Positions 1 to 8,508 of a stretch of 11,171 nt of DNA are shown piece after piece. Made by a program: the position numbers and the translations under genes. Positions within the stretch are counted from its first letter, which is position 1, and each line of letters opens with the position of its first letter. This stretch comes from Clostridia bacterium. GTDB lineage: Bacteria; Bacillota; Clostridia; Christensenellales; Aristaeellaceae. The stretch covers positions 1-11,171 of the forward strand of contig JAKSPZ010000012.1 of NCBI GenBank assembly GCA_024404395.1, read 5' to 3'. The notes under the pieces were generated by a model, which was given only the letters and a program-made list of their open reading frames with translations, was not told the DNA's origin and made no database searches.

Positions 1-451
1 CTTTTATAAGCAGATCAAAGCGTTTTACCTCTGTAAGTCTGCCCGCGGCAACCACGGTCTTTTCTCGCTCCGCATTCAAATTTACTGTCGGATAATGCTC
101 AAGGAAGTTTGGCATATACACAAGCCTTGTATGCCTGTTTCTGCCTTTCATCATCTCCGCCACTTCCTCTACGAGCTGAGGCGTGAGCAGAGCAAAAATA
201 TCAACATTCCCGTATCTGTTCTTAAAATCACGGACGAGCTTTTTATCAAATCTGTGGTCATGGTGAAGCTGAGCGATCTTCAAAACTTTTTTAGAGCCGT
301 ATCTTGAAAGCTCCACATTATCCTCATTGCGTGTCGTAAGGATAATTCCGTCGTTTATTGAGCGTATTGTGTTGATTACTGTGCGCTTTTTATTCAGCAG
401 TATCATCACGCTGCGCCAGCTTTCAGAGAAGAACTTTCTGATATTAAGCTC
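1..451 (-). other. Family-4 glycosyltransferase segment fused behind truncated RsmE (both ends incomplete)
   Basis: Residues from about 158 to 307 of the chimeric frame do not resemble RsmE. They read as the end of the N-terminal Rossmann-like domain and the start of the C-terminal domain of a GT4 retaining glycosyltransferase. The clearest motif is EKTVVAAGRLTEVKRFDLLIK (residues 288-307 hold its core), the usual first strand and helix of the GT4 nucleotide-sugar domain, preceded by a YMPNFLEHYP linker. The upstream TTRNEDNVELSRYGSKKVLK stretch and a His-rich LHHDH fit this type. Codons differ from all neighbours: AGA, ATA, ACA, TCA and AAA are common, and sampled GC is near 40-43% against 60-77% just across the junction. 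A start for a free-standing glycosyltransferase is not visible. Acceptor and donor cannot be told. Confidence 0.7.
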
Positions 452-922
452 CCTTGCCGCCTGCTTCGGGGACACGGGCGTACCCACGACGGGCACGGTG
501 CCGCGACGGCGCTGCTTGCCTGCCGCCCGCGCGATGCGGTTCAGGCGCTCCTGCTTCTTGAGCCCGTCCTTCTCGTTGCCCTTGACCACACAGCGGGTCA
601 TGTTCAGCAGTTCAAAGTCCGAAACGCCCAGCTCGGTGAGTTTCTGCACGATCCACTCCGCCTTGTCGGCCTTGGGGACGCCCTGCCAGACGGTGAGATG
701 AATGTTGGACTCATTGTCGGGCAGCGCCTCAATCAGTTCCGCGGAGACGCTCTCCCCCACCTCGACGATCTTGCCGGCATATCTTCCGCCCTGACCGTCC
801 AGCAGACAGACCTCGTCTCCCGCCGTCAGGCGCAGGACCTTGCGGGCATGCTGGGCTTCTTCCTTCGGCAGCAGCGCGATCTCACCGACCGCGGCGCTGC
901 CTTCCAGATAAAATGTATGCAT
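1..922 (-). CDS. rsmE: Chimeric open frame: N-terminal half of RsmE joined in frame to a glycosyltransferase fragment (partial at left edge)
   Basis: The frame opens with ATG at 922, overlapping the prmA stop as TGATG, with AGGA seven bases upstream, and has no stop for 307 codons to the window edge. Residues 1-157 or so match RsmE, the SPOUT-class enzyme that methylates N3 of U1498 in 16S rRNA. Visible are the PUA-like N-terminal part and the family signature PKADKAEWIVQKLTELGV at residues 83-100, followed by AGKQRRRGTVP. After about residue 157 RsmE similarity ends. The C-terminal knot that binds S-adenosylmethionine (GPEGG and the LG-ILR-ETA region, about 90 residues) is absent, so this product should not be an active methyltransferase. 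The remaining frame is glycosyltransferase-like and described separately. Position after prmA in the heat-shock operon is the normal place for rsmE. RsmE identity of the first half is secure; whether the fusion is real is not. Confidence 0.85.
   Translation of the reverse strand, partial: MHTFYLEGSAAVGEIALLPKEEAQHARKVLRLTAGDEVCLLDGQGGRYAGKIVEVGESVSAELIEALPDNESNIHLTVWQGVPKADKAEWIVQKLTELGVSDFELLNMTRCVVKGNEKDGLKKQERLNRIARAAGKQRRRGTVPVVGTPVSPKQAARELNIRKFFSESWRSVMILLNKKRTVINTIRSINDGIILTTRNEDNVELSRYGSKKVLKIAQLHHDHRFDKKLVRDFKNRYGNVDIFALLTPQLVEEVAEMMKGRNRHTRLVYMPNFLEHYPTVNLNAEREKTVVAAGRLTEVKRFDLLIK
440..462. other. Composition and homology junction inside the rsmE frame
   Basis: At about this point the minus-strand protein changes from RsmE-like (SPKQAA) to glycosyltransferase-like (NIRKFFSES), and base composition falls sharply. 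No insertion-sequence end, inverted repeat, duplicated target or recombinase site is visible around it. The exact base is uncertain by roughly ten either way. Confidence 0.7.
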
Positions 923-1866
923 CAGTGTTTCCTCGCGGCGAAGGCTGCCCATTCGCCCTTCACGGGATCGTTGAGGATCTCATAGTTTGCGTCCAGCAGC
1001 GCCTTGCGCACCGCTTCGCGCTTCTCGATCTGGATACCCGAGCAAATGAAGATGCCGTTATCGGCGATGCGGGCACGAACGGGCGCCGCAAGATTGATGA
1101 TGACATCGGCGATGATGTTGGCGATGACCACATCGCCGCAGCTGTCAACGACCTCCAGCAGGTCGCCGCAGCGGGTCTCGATGACATCCTTGAAACCGTT
1201 GATCTCGGCGTTCTCACCGGCGACACGGGCTGCAACCGCGTCCAGATCCGTTGCCAGCACAGGCTTTGCACCCATGTGTGCCGCGACGATGGCGAGGATG
1301 CCCGAACCCGTACCGATGTCGATAACCGCCATGCCGGGCTTGACATACTTTTCCACCAGCGCCACGCACATCCCTGTGGTCTCGTGGGTGCCGGTACCGA
1401 AAGCCAGACCGGGATCGATCTCGATGACCTTATCGCCTTCCTGCAGTTCGCACTCGGTCCAGCCGGGCTTGACCACGATGTGCTCGCCCAGACGGATGGG
1501 ATGGAAGACGGCCTTCCAGGTCTCCGCCCAGTCCTCATCCTCAAAGCCCTTGCGCAGGACGGTGAGCTTGCCGAAGGGCACCTCGGGCATCAGGGCGGGC
1601 AGCTGCTTCACTGCCTGCTCAATCTCGGAAATGCGATCCGCCAGCTTCTCATCCACGGTATAATAGCCCGTGACCTTCACGTCCTCGCCGATGCGCTCGG
1701 CGATGGCTTCGTCAATAATATCCCACTGACCCTCGGGACGCTGATTGGCGGACACATCGTTTCTGTCCTCGATCATCGTGCCCTCGCTGCCCGCCTGCAT
1801 GAGCGCGTCGGAAACGATCTCCGCGCCTTCGGTGGTGGTCAGTACCGTAATCTCCATCCAGTCCAT
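922..1866 (-). CDS. prmA: Ribosomal protein L11 methyltransferase PrmA
   Basis: PrmA is a cytoplasmic S-adenosylmethionine-dependent enzyme that trimethylates ribosomal protein L11. The 314-residue length is normal. The family signature DPGLAFGTGTHETT lies at residues 151-164, the SAM-binding motif I DIGTGSG at 183-189, and the catalytic-loop motif ANIIADVI at 249-256. The first ATG is chosen because GGAGGG stands seven bases upstream; an in-frame ATG at codon 4 is possible. It follows dnaJ by 63 bases, a gap holding a hairpin, and its TGA overlaps the ATG of rsmE by one base, suggesting translational coupling. The dnaJ-prmA-rsmE order is common in Clostridia and Bacilli, so this gene is probably transcribed as the tail of the heat-shock operon. 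No unusual features are seen. Confidence 0.96.
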   Translation of the reverse strand: MDWMEITVLTTTEGAEIVSDALMQAGSEGTMIEDRNDVSANQRPEGQWDIIDEAIAERIGEDVKVTGYYTVDEKLADRISEIEQAVKQLPALMPEVPFGKLTVLRKGFEDEDWAETWKAVFHPIRLGEHIVVKPGWTECELQEGDKVIEIDPGLAFGTGTHETTGMCVALVEKYVKPGMAVIDIGTGSGILAIVAAHMGAKPVLATDLDAVAARVAGENAEINGFKDVIETRCGDLLEVVDSCGDVVIANIIADVIINLAAPVRARIADNGIFICSGIQIEKREAVRKALLDANYEILNDPVKGEWAAFAARKH

Positions 1867-1891
1867 GGAAAACCCTCCATATACAAGCCGA

Positions 1892-1915
1892 GAGCGCCGG
1901 TATATACCGTCGCTC
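1892..1915 (-). other. Intercistronic hairpin between dnaJ and prmA
   Basis: GAGCG and CGCTC form an outer stem, and between them the 12-base palindrome CGGTATATACCG forms an inner stem after one A/G mismatch. No T-run follows on the minus strand, so it does not look like an intrinsic terminator. It may protect upstream mRNA ends or mark a processing point. Confidence 0.6.
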
Positions 1916-1929
1916 AGGGTCTGGTCTTA

Positions 1930-3057
1930 TCAGGAAAAAGCGTCCTTCAGTCGATCGAAGAAGTTCTTTTTCTTTTCGTATTGATTGTTGGTGGTCATGC
2001 CGTCGAACTCGAGCAGCAGGCTCTTCTGTTTTTCGGTGAGCTTCTTGGGGATCTCCACGATCACCGTCACATACAGATCGCCCTTGCCGTTGCCGCGGAT
2101 ATGCGGGATACCTTCGCCGCGGATGCAGAAGACCTGCCCGGGCTGGGTACCTTCGGGAATGCGATACTTCACAGGCTTGTTCAGCGTGGGGACATCCACC
2201 TCCGCACCCAGTGCCGCCTGCGTGAAAGTGAGGGGCAGCTCGATGTAGAGATTGTCGTCTCTGCGCTTGAACAACTTGTGAGGCTTGACCGTGACGACGA
2301 TCTGCAGATCGCCGGGCGGTCCTCCGTTCTCGCCCAGACCGCCCTGACCGCGGATGGTCATGATCTGACCGTTGTCGATGCCCGCGGGGACCTTGACGGA
2401 ACGACGCTTGCTGACGCGGACCTTGCCGCGTCCCTTACACTTGGGGCAGTACTCCTTGATGACCTTACCCGCACCGCGACAGGCGGAACAGGTGCGCACG
2501 TTCTGCATGCGTCCGAAGGGGGTGTTGGTGATGACCCGCTCCTGACCGCTGCCGCCGCAGGTCTTACAGGTATCGACCTTGGAGCCGGGGGCTGCGCCGG
2601 TGCCGTGACAGGTGGTACACTCCTCATCGCGGATCAGATTGATCTCCTTCTCGCAGCCTGTCGCCGCCTCTTCAAAGGAGATGGTCAGATCGTAACGGAG
2701 ATCGTCGCCCTGCATAGGCGCATTTCTGCGGTTGCCGCCCATGCCGCCGCCAAAGATCGTGGAGAAGATATCTTCAAATCCGCCGAAGCCCGCGCCGCCG
2801 AAATCGCTGTAGCCGCCGCCGAAGCCGGAAGCCTGAGGACCGTCGTGTCCAAAGCGGTCATACTGAGCGCGTTTCTCGGGGTTGGACAATACCTGATACG
2901 CCTCGTTGACCTCCTTGAAGCGCTCTTCCGCTTCCTTGTCGCCGGGGTTGAGGTCGGGGTGGTTCTTCTTGGCCGCCAGACGGTACGCCTTTTTGATCGC
3001 AGCGTCATCCGCCGACTTGTCGACGCCCAGGACCTCGTAATAATCTCGCTTCGCCAT
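1930..3057 (-). CDS. dnaJ: Chaperone DnaJ (Hsp40), type I
   Basis: DnaJ delivers unfolded clients to DnaK and stimulates its ATPase; it acts in the cytoplasm. All type I regions are present in the 375 residues: a J domain (1 to about 70) with the essential HPD at 33-35; a Gly/Phe-rich stretch (about 74-108); four CxxCxGxG zinc-binding repeats with cysteine pairs at 147/150, 164/167, 190/193 and 204/207; then the client-binding C-terminal domains. ATG at 3057 is preceded by GAAGG and gives the canonical MAKRDYYEVLGV start. It lies 68 bases after dnaK, a gap that holds a strong hairpin. It is transcribed with hrcA, grpE and dnaK from the CIRCE-controlled promoter. Nothing appears truncated or missing. 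Confidence 0.98.
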   Translation of the reverse strand: MAKRDYYEVLGVDKSADDAAIKKAYRLAAKKNHPDLNPGDKEAEERFKEVNEAYQVLSNPEKRAQYDRFGHDGPQASGFGGGYSDFGGAGFGGFEDIFSTIFGGGMGGNRRNAPMQGDDLRYDLTISFEEAATGCEKEINLIRDEECTTCHGTGAAPGSKVDTCKTCGGSGQERVITNTPFGRMQNVRTCSACRGAGKVIKEYCPKCKGRGKVRVSKRRSVKVPAGIDNGQIMTIRGQGGLGENGGPPGDLQIVVTVKPHKLFKRRDDNLYIELPLTFTQAALGAEVDVPTLNKPVKYRIPEGTQPGQVFCIRGEGIPHIRGNGKGDLYVTVIVEIPKKLTEKQKSLLLEFDGMTTNNQYEKKKNFFDRLKDAFS

Positions 3058-3085
3058 GTTTCAGCCTTCTTTTCGGTAAACCATC

Positions 3086-3111
3086 GGGACAAGCGCAACT
3101 ACGCCTGTCCC
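3086..3111 (-). other. Intercistronic hairpin between dnaK and dnaJ
   Basis: GGGACAGGCG pairs with CGCTTGTCCC (ten pairs, one G-U) around a six-base loop. The next bases on the minus strand are GATGGTTTACC, without a T-run, so full termination is unlikely. A processing or stabilising element that lets DnaK exceed DnaJ is a plausible role. Confidence 0.65.
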
Positions 3112-3125
3112 TTTGGTGAAGTATA

Positions 3126-4955
<1,830 letters not shown>

Positions 4956-5003
4956 CTATAATCTCGAAGCTTTTTCGTTGTGGTTGTGATTGTTTTATGT
5001 GAA

Positions 5004-5015
5004 CCCCTTGCGGGG
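5004..5015 (-). other. Small GNRA-loop hairpin between grpE and dnaK
   Basis: Just after the grpE stop, CCCC and GGGG close a GCAA tetraloop on the minus-strand transcript. The stem is short (four G-C pairs) and no U-run follows. It is the third gap in this operon that holds a hairpin. Confidence 0.5.
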
Positions 5016-5022
5016 GAAGCTG

Positions 5023-5592
5023 TTACTCTGCGGCGACCTTGACCATCGCGTAGCGGATGATCTTGTCCTTGACCTTGTAGCCCTTCTGGAAGACTTCAAG
5101 GATCTTGCCGGGCTCATCGCCCGTCTCACGCATGACGGCGTTGTGCTTCTCGGGATCAAATTCCTCGCCGAGGGCGGGGACTTCCGCGAAGCCGTACTTG
5201 GCAAGACCGTCCGTCAGCATCTTCAGGGTCATCTTGACGCCCTCCGCCAGCGGATCGTTCTCTTCGGCAGCTGCCAGGGCGCGCTCCAGATTGTCGATCA
5301 CGGGCAGCAGCTCGGTGATGCAATCGCAGAGTCCGTCATTGTAGCCGTCGGTGCGGGTGGTCTGGTTGCGGCGCTTGAAGTTCTGGAAATCCGCCTGCGT
5401 GCGAAGGAAGGAATCCTTCCTCTGTGCGCATTCCGCCATGGCCTTGTCGCGCTCGGCGACTGCGGCCCCAAGGGCTTCCTGCCACTGTTCGATCGTCGCC
5501 TCTTCGACGACTTCCGTTTCGGCGGCTTCTTCCGCGACCGTCGCTTCCTGCTCGGGAGTGACAGGCGCCTGTTCCGTCTTGTTCTTCTTCAT
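5023..5592 (-). CDS. grpE: Nucleotide exchange factor GrpE
   Basis: GrpE is the cytoplasmic dimeric exchange factor that releases ADP from DnaK. The 189-residue protein has an acidic, disordered-looking N-terminus (Glu/Ala/Val-rich to about residue 33), a long helical coiled region, and the family hallmarks TQADFQNFKRR, LLPVIDNLERAL, FDPEKHNAVM and the C-terminal beta part GYKVKDKIIRYAMVKV. An ATG at 5610 overlaps the hrcA stop, but ATG at 5592 is preferred: it has AAAGGA nine bases upstream and gives the lysine-rich MKKNKTEQ start typical of clostridial GrpE. The gap from hrcA is only 14 bases, so the two are translationally close. It belongs to the CIRCE-controlled operon. Confidence 0.96.
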   Translation of the reverse strand: MKKNKTEQAPVTPEQEATVAEEAAETEVVEEATIEQWQEALGAAVAERDKAMAECAQRKDSFLRTQADFQNFKRRNQTTRTDGYNDGLCDCITELLPVIDNLERALAAAEENDPLAEGVKMTLKMLTDGLAKYGFAEVPALGEEFDPEKHNAVMRETGDEPGKILEVFQKGYKVKDKIIRYAMVKVAAE

Positions 5593-5606
5593 GAATCTGA
5601 GTCCTT

Positions 5607-6638
5607 TCATTGCATATCAGACAGGATCTCGCTCAGTGCGCGGGATACGTATTCGAGGATCGACATTACGCGGTTGTAGTCCATACGGATGGGACCGATG
5701 ATGCCGATGGTGCCCATGGCATCGTCCGCCGCGCGATAGTTGGCGGTGACCACCGAACAGTCGTTCAGGGCGGGCACACCGTTTTCGGGACCGATGCGGA
5801 TGGTCACGTCCATGCCGCCGTCCCGACGGACCAGCTCTCGCAGGACTTCCTTGGATTCCAGCACCGCGAAGTAGTTCTTCGCCTTGTTGACGTCGGAAAA
5901 CTCGGGATAGTTCAGCAGGTTGGGACCGCCGCTGACAACGATGTCGGAAGCGTCGTCCTCTTCCTCCAGCTTCTTCTCGATGACGCTCAGTGCCTCACCC
6001 ATCAGGCGGCGGTAGGTGCCGCTCTCCCGCAGGATCTCGGAGAAGGTCTGACGGACGGCGTCCAGCGGCTTGTCCGCGAGGCGGCGGGTCAGGGTCCTCG
6101 AGATGGCGTAGAGCTCGTCGGCATCGATGCCTTCGGGGATGCGCACCAGCGCGTCTTTGACGATGCTCAGGTTGGTGACGATGATCATCAGCGCCAGCTT
6201 GTCCGACACGGGCACCAGCTGCAGGTGGCGGATGCGCAGCGTGCTCAGCTGAGGCGCTACGATGACCGCGGTGTAGTGGGTGGTGTCCGCCAGCATGGTG
6301 GCGGCGTTGCGGATGATGGCTTCGATCTTGCGGGAACGTCCCGACAGGGTCTCGGACATGGTCTCGCGCTCGTCACTGGTGAGTCGGCGGCTGTCTTTCA
6401 TCAGCTCGTCGACGTACAGTCGGTAAGCCTTGACGGAAGGAACACGACCTGCGGACGTGTGGGGCTGCGCAAGGTAGCCCAGCTCTTCCAGATCGCTCAT
6501 CTCATTTCGGATGGTGGCGGGTGAATAACCGACGCCCGACTTTCTGGAAATGGTTCGGGAACCTACCGGAACGGCGGTGTTGATGTAGTCATCAATGATC
6601 GCCTGAAGGATCATGGTCTTTCTTTGGTCCAGCTGCAC
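5607..6638 (-). CDS. hrcA: Heat-inducible transcription repressor HrcA
   Basis: HrcA is the class I heat-shock repressor that binds CIRCE and is kept active by GroEL in studied Bacillota. Starting at GTG 6638 the protein is 343 residues. The winged-helix DNA-binding region near the N-terminus includes GSRTISRKSGVGYSPATIR, NEMSDLEELGYLAQPHTSAGRVPS and KAYRLYVDEL, all standard HrcA blocks. The GAF-like and insertion domains follow, with a typical C-terminal GPIRMDY and YVSRALSEIL. GTG 6638 is chosen because AGGAGG lies seven bases upstream; the longer frame from a GTG at 6668 would begin inside the CIRCE. It is the first gene of the operon and represses itself through the CIRCE at 6662-6688. 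By inference it also controls hsp20 through the second CIRCE. Confidence 0.97.
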   Translation of the reverse strand: MQLDQRKTMILQAIIDDYINTAVPVGSRTISRKSGVGYSPATIRNEMSDLEELGYLAQPHTSAGRVPSVKAYRLYVDELMKDSRRLTSDERETMSETLSGRSRKIEAIIRNAATMLADTTHYTAVIVAPQLSTLRIRHLQLVPVSDKLALMIIVTNLSIVKDALVRIPEGIDADELYAISRTLTRRLADKPLDAVRQTFSEILRESGTYRRLMGEALSVIEKKLEEEDDASDIVVSGGPNLLNYPEFSDVNKAKNYFAVLESKEVLRELVRRDGGMDVTIRIGPENGVPALNDCSVVTANYRAADDAMGTIGIIGPIRMDYNRVMSILEYVSRALSEILSDMQ

Positions 6639-6661
6639 GGTTCTCCCTCCTCTCCGTCGTG

Positions 6662-6688
6662 TTAGCACTCATTTTGGTCGAGTGCTAA
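6662..6688 (-). promoter_or_regulatory. CIRCE operator of the hrcA-dnaK operon
   Basis: A perfect inverted repeat, TTAGCACTC-N9-GAGTGCTAA, identical to the CIRCE consensus. It lies just downstream of the predicted transcription start (about 6693) and ends about 24 bases before the hrcA start codon, so it would also be a hairpin in the mRNA leader. Confidence 0.98.
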
Positions 6689-6692
6689 CCGC

Positions 6693-6701
6693 TGTGGATA
6701 A
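6693..6701 (-). promoter_or_regulatory. Perfect DnaA-box sequence in the hrcA promoter
   Basis: The nonamer TTATCCACA, the consensus high-affinity DnaA box, reads on the minus strand. It overlaps the end of the -10 element and the predicted start site of the heat-shock operon. Only one copy was seen. Binding is not shown, and chance occurrence is possible. Confidence 0.4.
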
Positions 6702-6728
6702 TCTATCACAGCCCTATGGCTTTGTCAA
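6700..6728 (-). promoter_or_regulatory. SigmaA-type promoter of the hrcA operon
   Basis: Consensus -35 TTGACA (6728-6723), a 17-base spacer, and -10 TAGATT (6705-6700). The predicted start near 6693 is immediately before the CIRCE, the standard class I heat-shock layout. Confidence 0.88.
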
Positions 6729-6774
6729 TCACTAATTCTATTTTTAACAATTTCGTTACCGACTTGACGGGGTA

Positions 6775-6783
6775 TGTTATAAT
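6775..6783 (+). promoter_or_regulatory. Extended -10 promoter for the secreted-protein/sortase unit
   Basis: TGTTATAAT gives a perfect TATAAT -10 with the upstream TG of an extended -10. The -35 position has only a weak match (GTTACC). It is divergent from the hrcA promoter; the two -10 elements are about 70 bases apart. Confidence 0.7.
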
Positions 6784-6812
6784 AGGAAGAGAACAAACGG
6801 AGGTATCTGTAC

Positions 6813-7295
6813 ATGAAAAAAGCCCTTGCCCTCTTGCTTGCAATGCTGCTGGCATTCGCCCTGACCGCCTATGCGGAGAGCGATGCCGTTACCCTTACTT
6901 TCGCGGAAGGATTCGAGCTGTCCCTTCCCGCCGACTGGATGCGCTATCCCGTGGACGCCGCCGATGAAGCCGAGGGCATCCTCTACTGCTTCGGCACCGC
7001 CGACGCGGCATGCCTGATGTACGTCCGCCTGCAGCCCACCGCCATCGAGGACACCGAAGCGCTCCGCGAGGCCGTTGCCGCCGTGGACGGTCTGGTCCTG
7101 TCTTCCGACACCACCGCCGCCGCGGGCGATACCTTCATCGTCTACACCGACGAGAGCAACGATCTCAGCGGCAGCGTCATCCTGCTGGGTGAAGATCTGC
7201 TGACCTTCATCTTTACGCCCCTGTCCGACAGCGATCACATGCTGACCGCCGCCACCATCCTGCAGAGCTATGCGCAGATCGAAGCTGCGGCGTAA
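6813..7295 (+). CDS. Small secreted protein of unknown function, paired with a sortase
   Basis: A 160-residue protein with a clear Sec signal peptide: MKK, a hydrophobic Leu/Ala core, and a probable cut after AYA at residue 21. The mature part is acidic, with no LPXTG-type sorting signal, no lipobox and no transmembrane segment. The opening strand pattern VTLTFAEGFELSLPADW, then alternating strands and a C-terminal helix (LTAATILQSYAQI), resembles small PsbP/Mog1-like extracytoplasmic domains; this is a loose impression of fold, not an identification. GGAGGT lies eight bases before the ATG. The last 26 bases overlap the sortase gene in another frame, so the two are probably cotranscribed and translationally coupled. 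It may be an extracellular accessory to the sortase or simply an operon partner. Confidence 0.8.
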   Translation: MKKALALLLAMLLAFALTAYAESDAVTLTFAEGFELSLPADWMRYPVDAADEAEGILYCFGTADAACLMYVRLQPTAIEDTEALREAVAAVDGLVLSSDTTAAAGDTFIVYTDESNDLSGSVILLGEDLLTFIFTPLSDSDHMLTAATILQSYAQIEAAA

Positions 7296-8337
7296 GTTTC
7301 GGCGATTCGTCAGCCGCTGCATGGTGACCTTCTGCCTGCTGGTCCTCATCGCGGGCGGTCTGTACCTTGCCAACCGCTACGTCAACCGAAACCGCGTACA
7401 GGCCCGCGAGCGGGAGATTGCAAGTCTCTACCCCGCCGCCACCGTTGAAGTCACCGTCTCGGTGACGAATACACCCGAAACGGTTCCGGTACTCACCGAA
7501 GAACCCACGGTCGAACCCACGACGTTTCCGACGGAGACACCTGCACCTACGGAAACCCCCGAGCCTACCGCCACCGTCGAGCCCACCGCCACCGTCGAGC
7601 CCACCGCCACACCTGAACCCACCGCGACGCCCGAGCCCATGCCCGTGGCGGAAGACGTGATGCGCCCCACCCCCGATCCCGACACGCTGGTCATCGCACT
7701 GGCCACCGCGCCGCCCGTACGGGACAGCTTTTCCGCGCTGCTGGATCTGAATCCCGACACCATCGGTTTCCTGCGCATCGGTTCCGCGCTGGAACTGCCC
7801 GTGGTCTGGCGGGAGAATGACAACGAGACTTATCTGGACACCGATTTCGACGGCAACCCCGCCCATCAGGGAACCCTGTTCCTGGACGGCTACAACCGCC
7901 TCTATCCCCCGGATGACTGTCTCATCATCTACGGACACAACATGAACGACGGCAGCATGTTCGGCAATCTCCATATGCTGCTGGATAAGAACACCTTCCA
8001 TGCGTGCCCCATCATCCGCTTCGACACCATCTACGAGGATCGGGAATACGTGCCCTTCGCCGTATTCAACGCGTCCATGAAGGAGACCGCGCGGGACTAT
8101 CTGAATATCCGCGTTTTCCTGCTGTACGATCCCGCATCCTATGATGACTTCGTGAAGGAGCTTCGGAAGCGCTCCGAGTTCTACGTAGGCGTGGATGTGA
8201 ATTACGGTGACGAGATCCTGCTGCTGGTCACCTGCGATTACACCACTTCGGACGGTCGAATGGTGGTCGCCTGCCGTCGCGTGCGCGAGGGCGAGGACAC
8301 GGCACCGCTCCTGGCCGCCGTAGCCATGGCATCATAA
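7270..8337 (+). CDS. Class B sortase with Thr/Pro-rich stalk
   Basis: Sortases are membrane-anchored transpeptidases that attach secreted proteins to the cell wall. This 355-residue protein begins with a basic cytoplasmic end (MRRSKLRRKFRR) and one membrane helix (about 18-36), giving an N-in, C-out enzyme. Residues about 66-138 form a low-complexity Thr/Pro/Glu stalk with EPTATV/EPTATP repeats. The catalytic domain follows: GFLRI, LPVVW and the GTLFLD region; His223 in IIYGHNM; Cys322 in LLVTCDY; Arg336 in VVACRRV. TCDY and the spacing to Arg are typical of the SrtB class. ATG 7270 is used although its ribosome site is weak, because the gene overlaps its upstream partner and the start keeps the basic membrane anchor. 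No substrate with a sorting signal is in the window. The unusually long stalk may place the active site far from the membrane. Confidence 0.93.
   Translation: MRRSKLRRKFRRFVSRCMVTFCLLVLIAGGLYLANRYVNRNRVQAREREIASLYPAATVEVTVSVTNTPETVPVLTEEPTVEPTTFPTETPAPTETPEPTATVEPTATVEPTATPEPTATPEPMPVAEDVMRPTPDPDTLVIALATAPPVRDSFSALLDLNPDTIGFLRIGSALELPVVWRENDNETYLDTDFDGNPAHQGTLFLDGYNRLYPPDDCLIIYGHNMNDGSMFGNLHMLLDKNTFHACPIIRFDTIYEDREYVPFAVFNASMKETARDYLNIRVFLLYDPASYDDFVKELRKRSEFYVGVDVNYGDEILLLVTCDYTTSDGRMVVACRRVREGEDTAPLLAAVAMAS
7561..7632 (+). repeat. Four tandem 18-base repeats in the sortase stalk
   Basis: Four 18-base units encode EPTATV, EPTATV, EPTATP and EPTATP, in frame within the sortase gene. The first three copies are nearly identical in DNA. 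Such a tract can change length by slippage, shortening or lengthening the stalk without a frameshift. Confidence 0.85.
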
Positions 8338-8341
8338 ATAA

Positions 8342-8387
8342 AACACGAAGCCCCCGTCGGTGGCAAGTCCGACGGGGGCTTTGTGTT
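8342..8387 (+). terminator. Strong terminator after the sortase gene
   Basis: AAGCCCCCGTCGG and CCGACGGGGGCTT pair perfectly around an eight-base loop, and the stem extends through AACAC/GTGTT with one mismatch. It begins four bases after the sortase stop. On the minus strand it is followed by TTTTATTTATG, so it may work in both directions and also back up the ncRNA terminator. Confidence 0.93.
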
Positions 8388-8478
8388 GCGAACAGGAGGA
8401 GGTTAATTTCTTTATCGGCGATGAAGCGGAAGGAACGCTCCGGGCCGGCACAGCCATTCGCAGTATATTCCGACTGCC
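8388..8478. other. Short intergenic stretch with no recognised feature
   Basis: Lies between the sortase terminator and the 3' end of the minus-strand RNA. It holds an AGGAGGAGG tract on the plus strand, but the next ATG (8421) is 20 bases away and opens only a short frame that runs antisense through the ncRNA. I see no gene here. Confidence 0.5.
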
Positions 8479-8508
8479 AAAACAAAACCGTGTGCCATTT
8501 GCACACGG
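8479..8508 (-). terminator. Intrinsic terminator of the minus-strand RNA
   Basis: CCGTGTGC pairs with GCACACGG around AAATG, followed on the minus strand by TTTTGTTTT. This is a classical rho-independent terminator. The nearest protein gene upstream on this strand is the 9510-10016 gene, which has its own terminator, so it ends the RNA described next. Confidence 0.88.

Noticed and set aside
1..922. A transposon or phage insertion into rsmE
   Set aside because: No transposase, integrase, terminal repeat or target duplication is visible; the sequence beyond the junction is a metabolic glycosyltransferase fragment.
6639..6668. Upstream GTG start for hrcA at 6668
   Set aside because: It lies inside the CIRCE and lacks a ribosome site; GTG 6638 has AGGAGG at ideal spacing.
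6764..6783. TTGACG at 6764-6769 as -35 for the TATAAT at 6778
   Set aside because: The spacer would be only eight bases; the extended -10 explains the promoter better.
7561..7632. Short regular repeats considered as a CRISPR-like array
   Set aside because: The units are contiguous, 18 bases, in frame, and encode the sortase stalk; there are no spacers.
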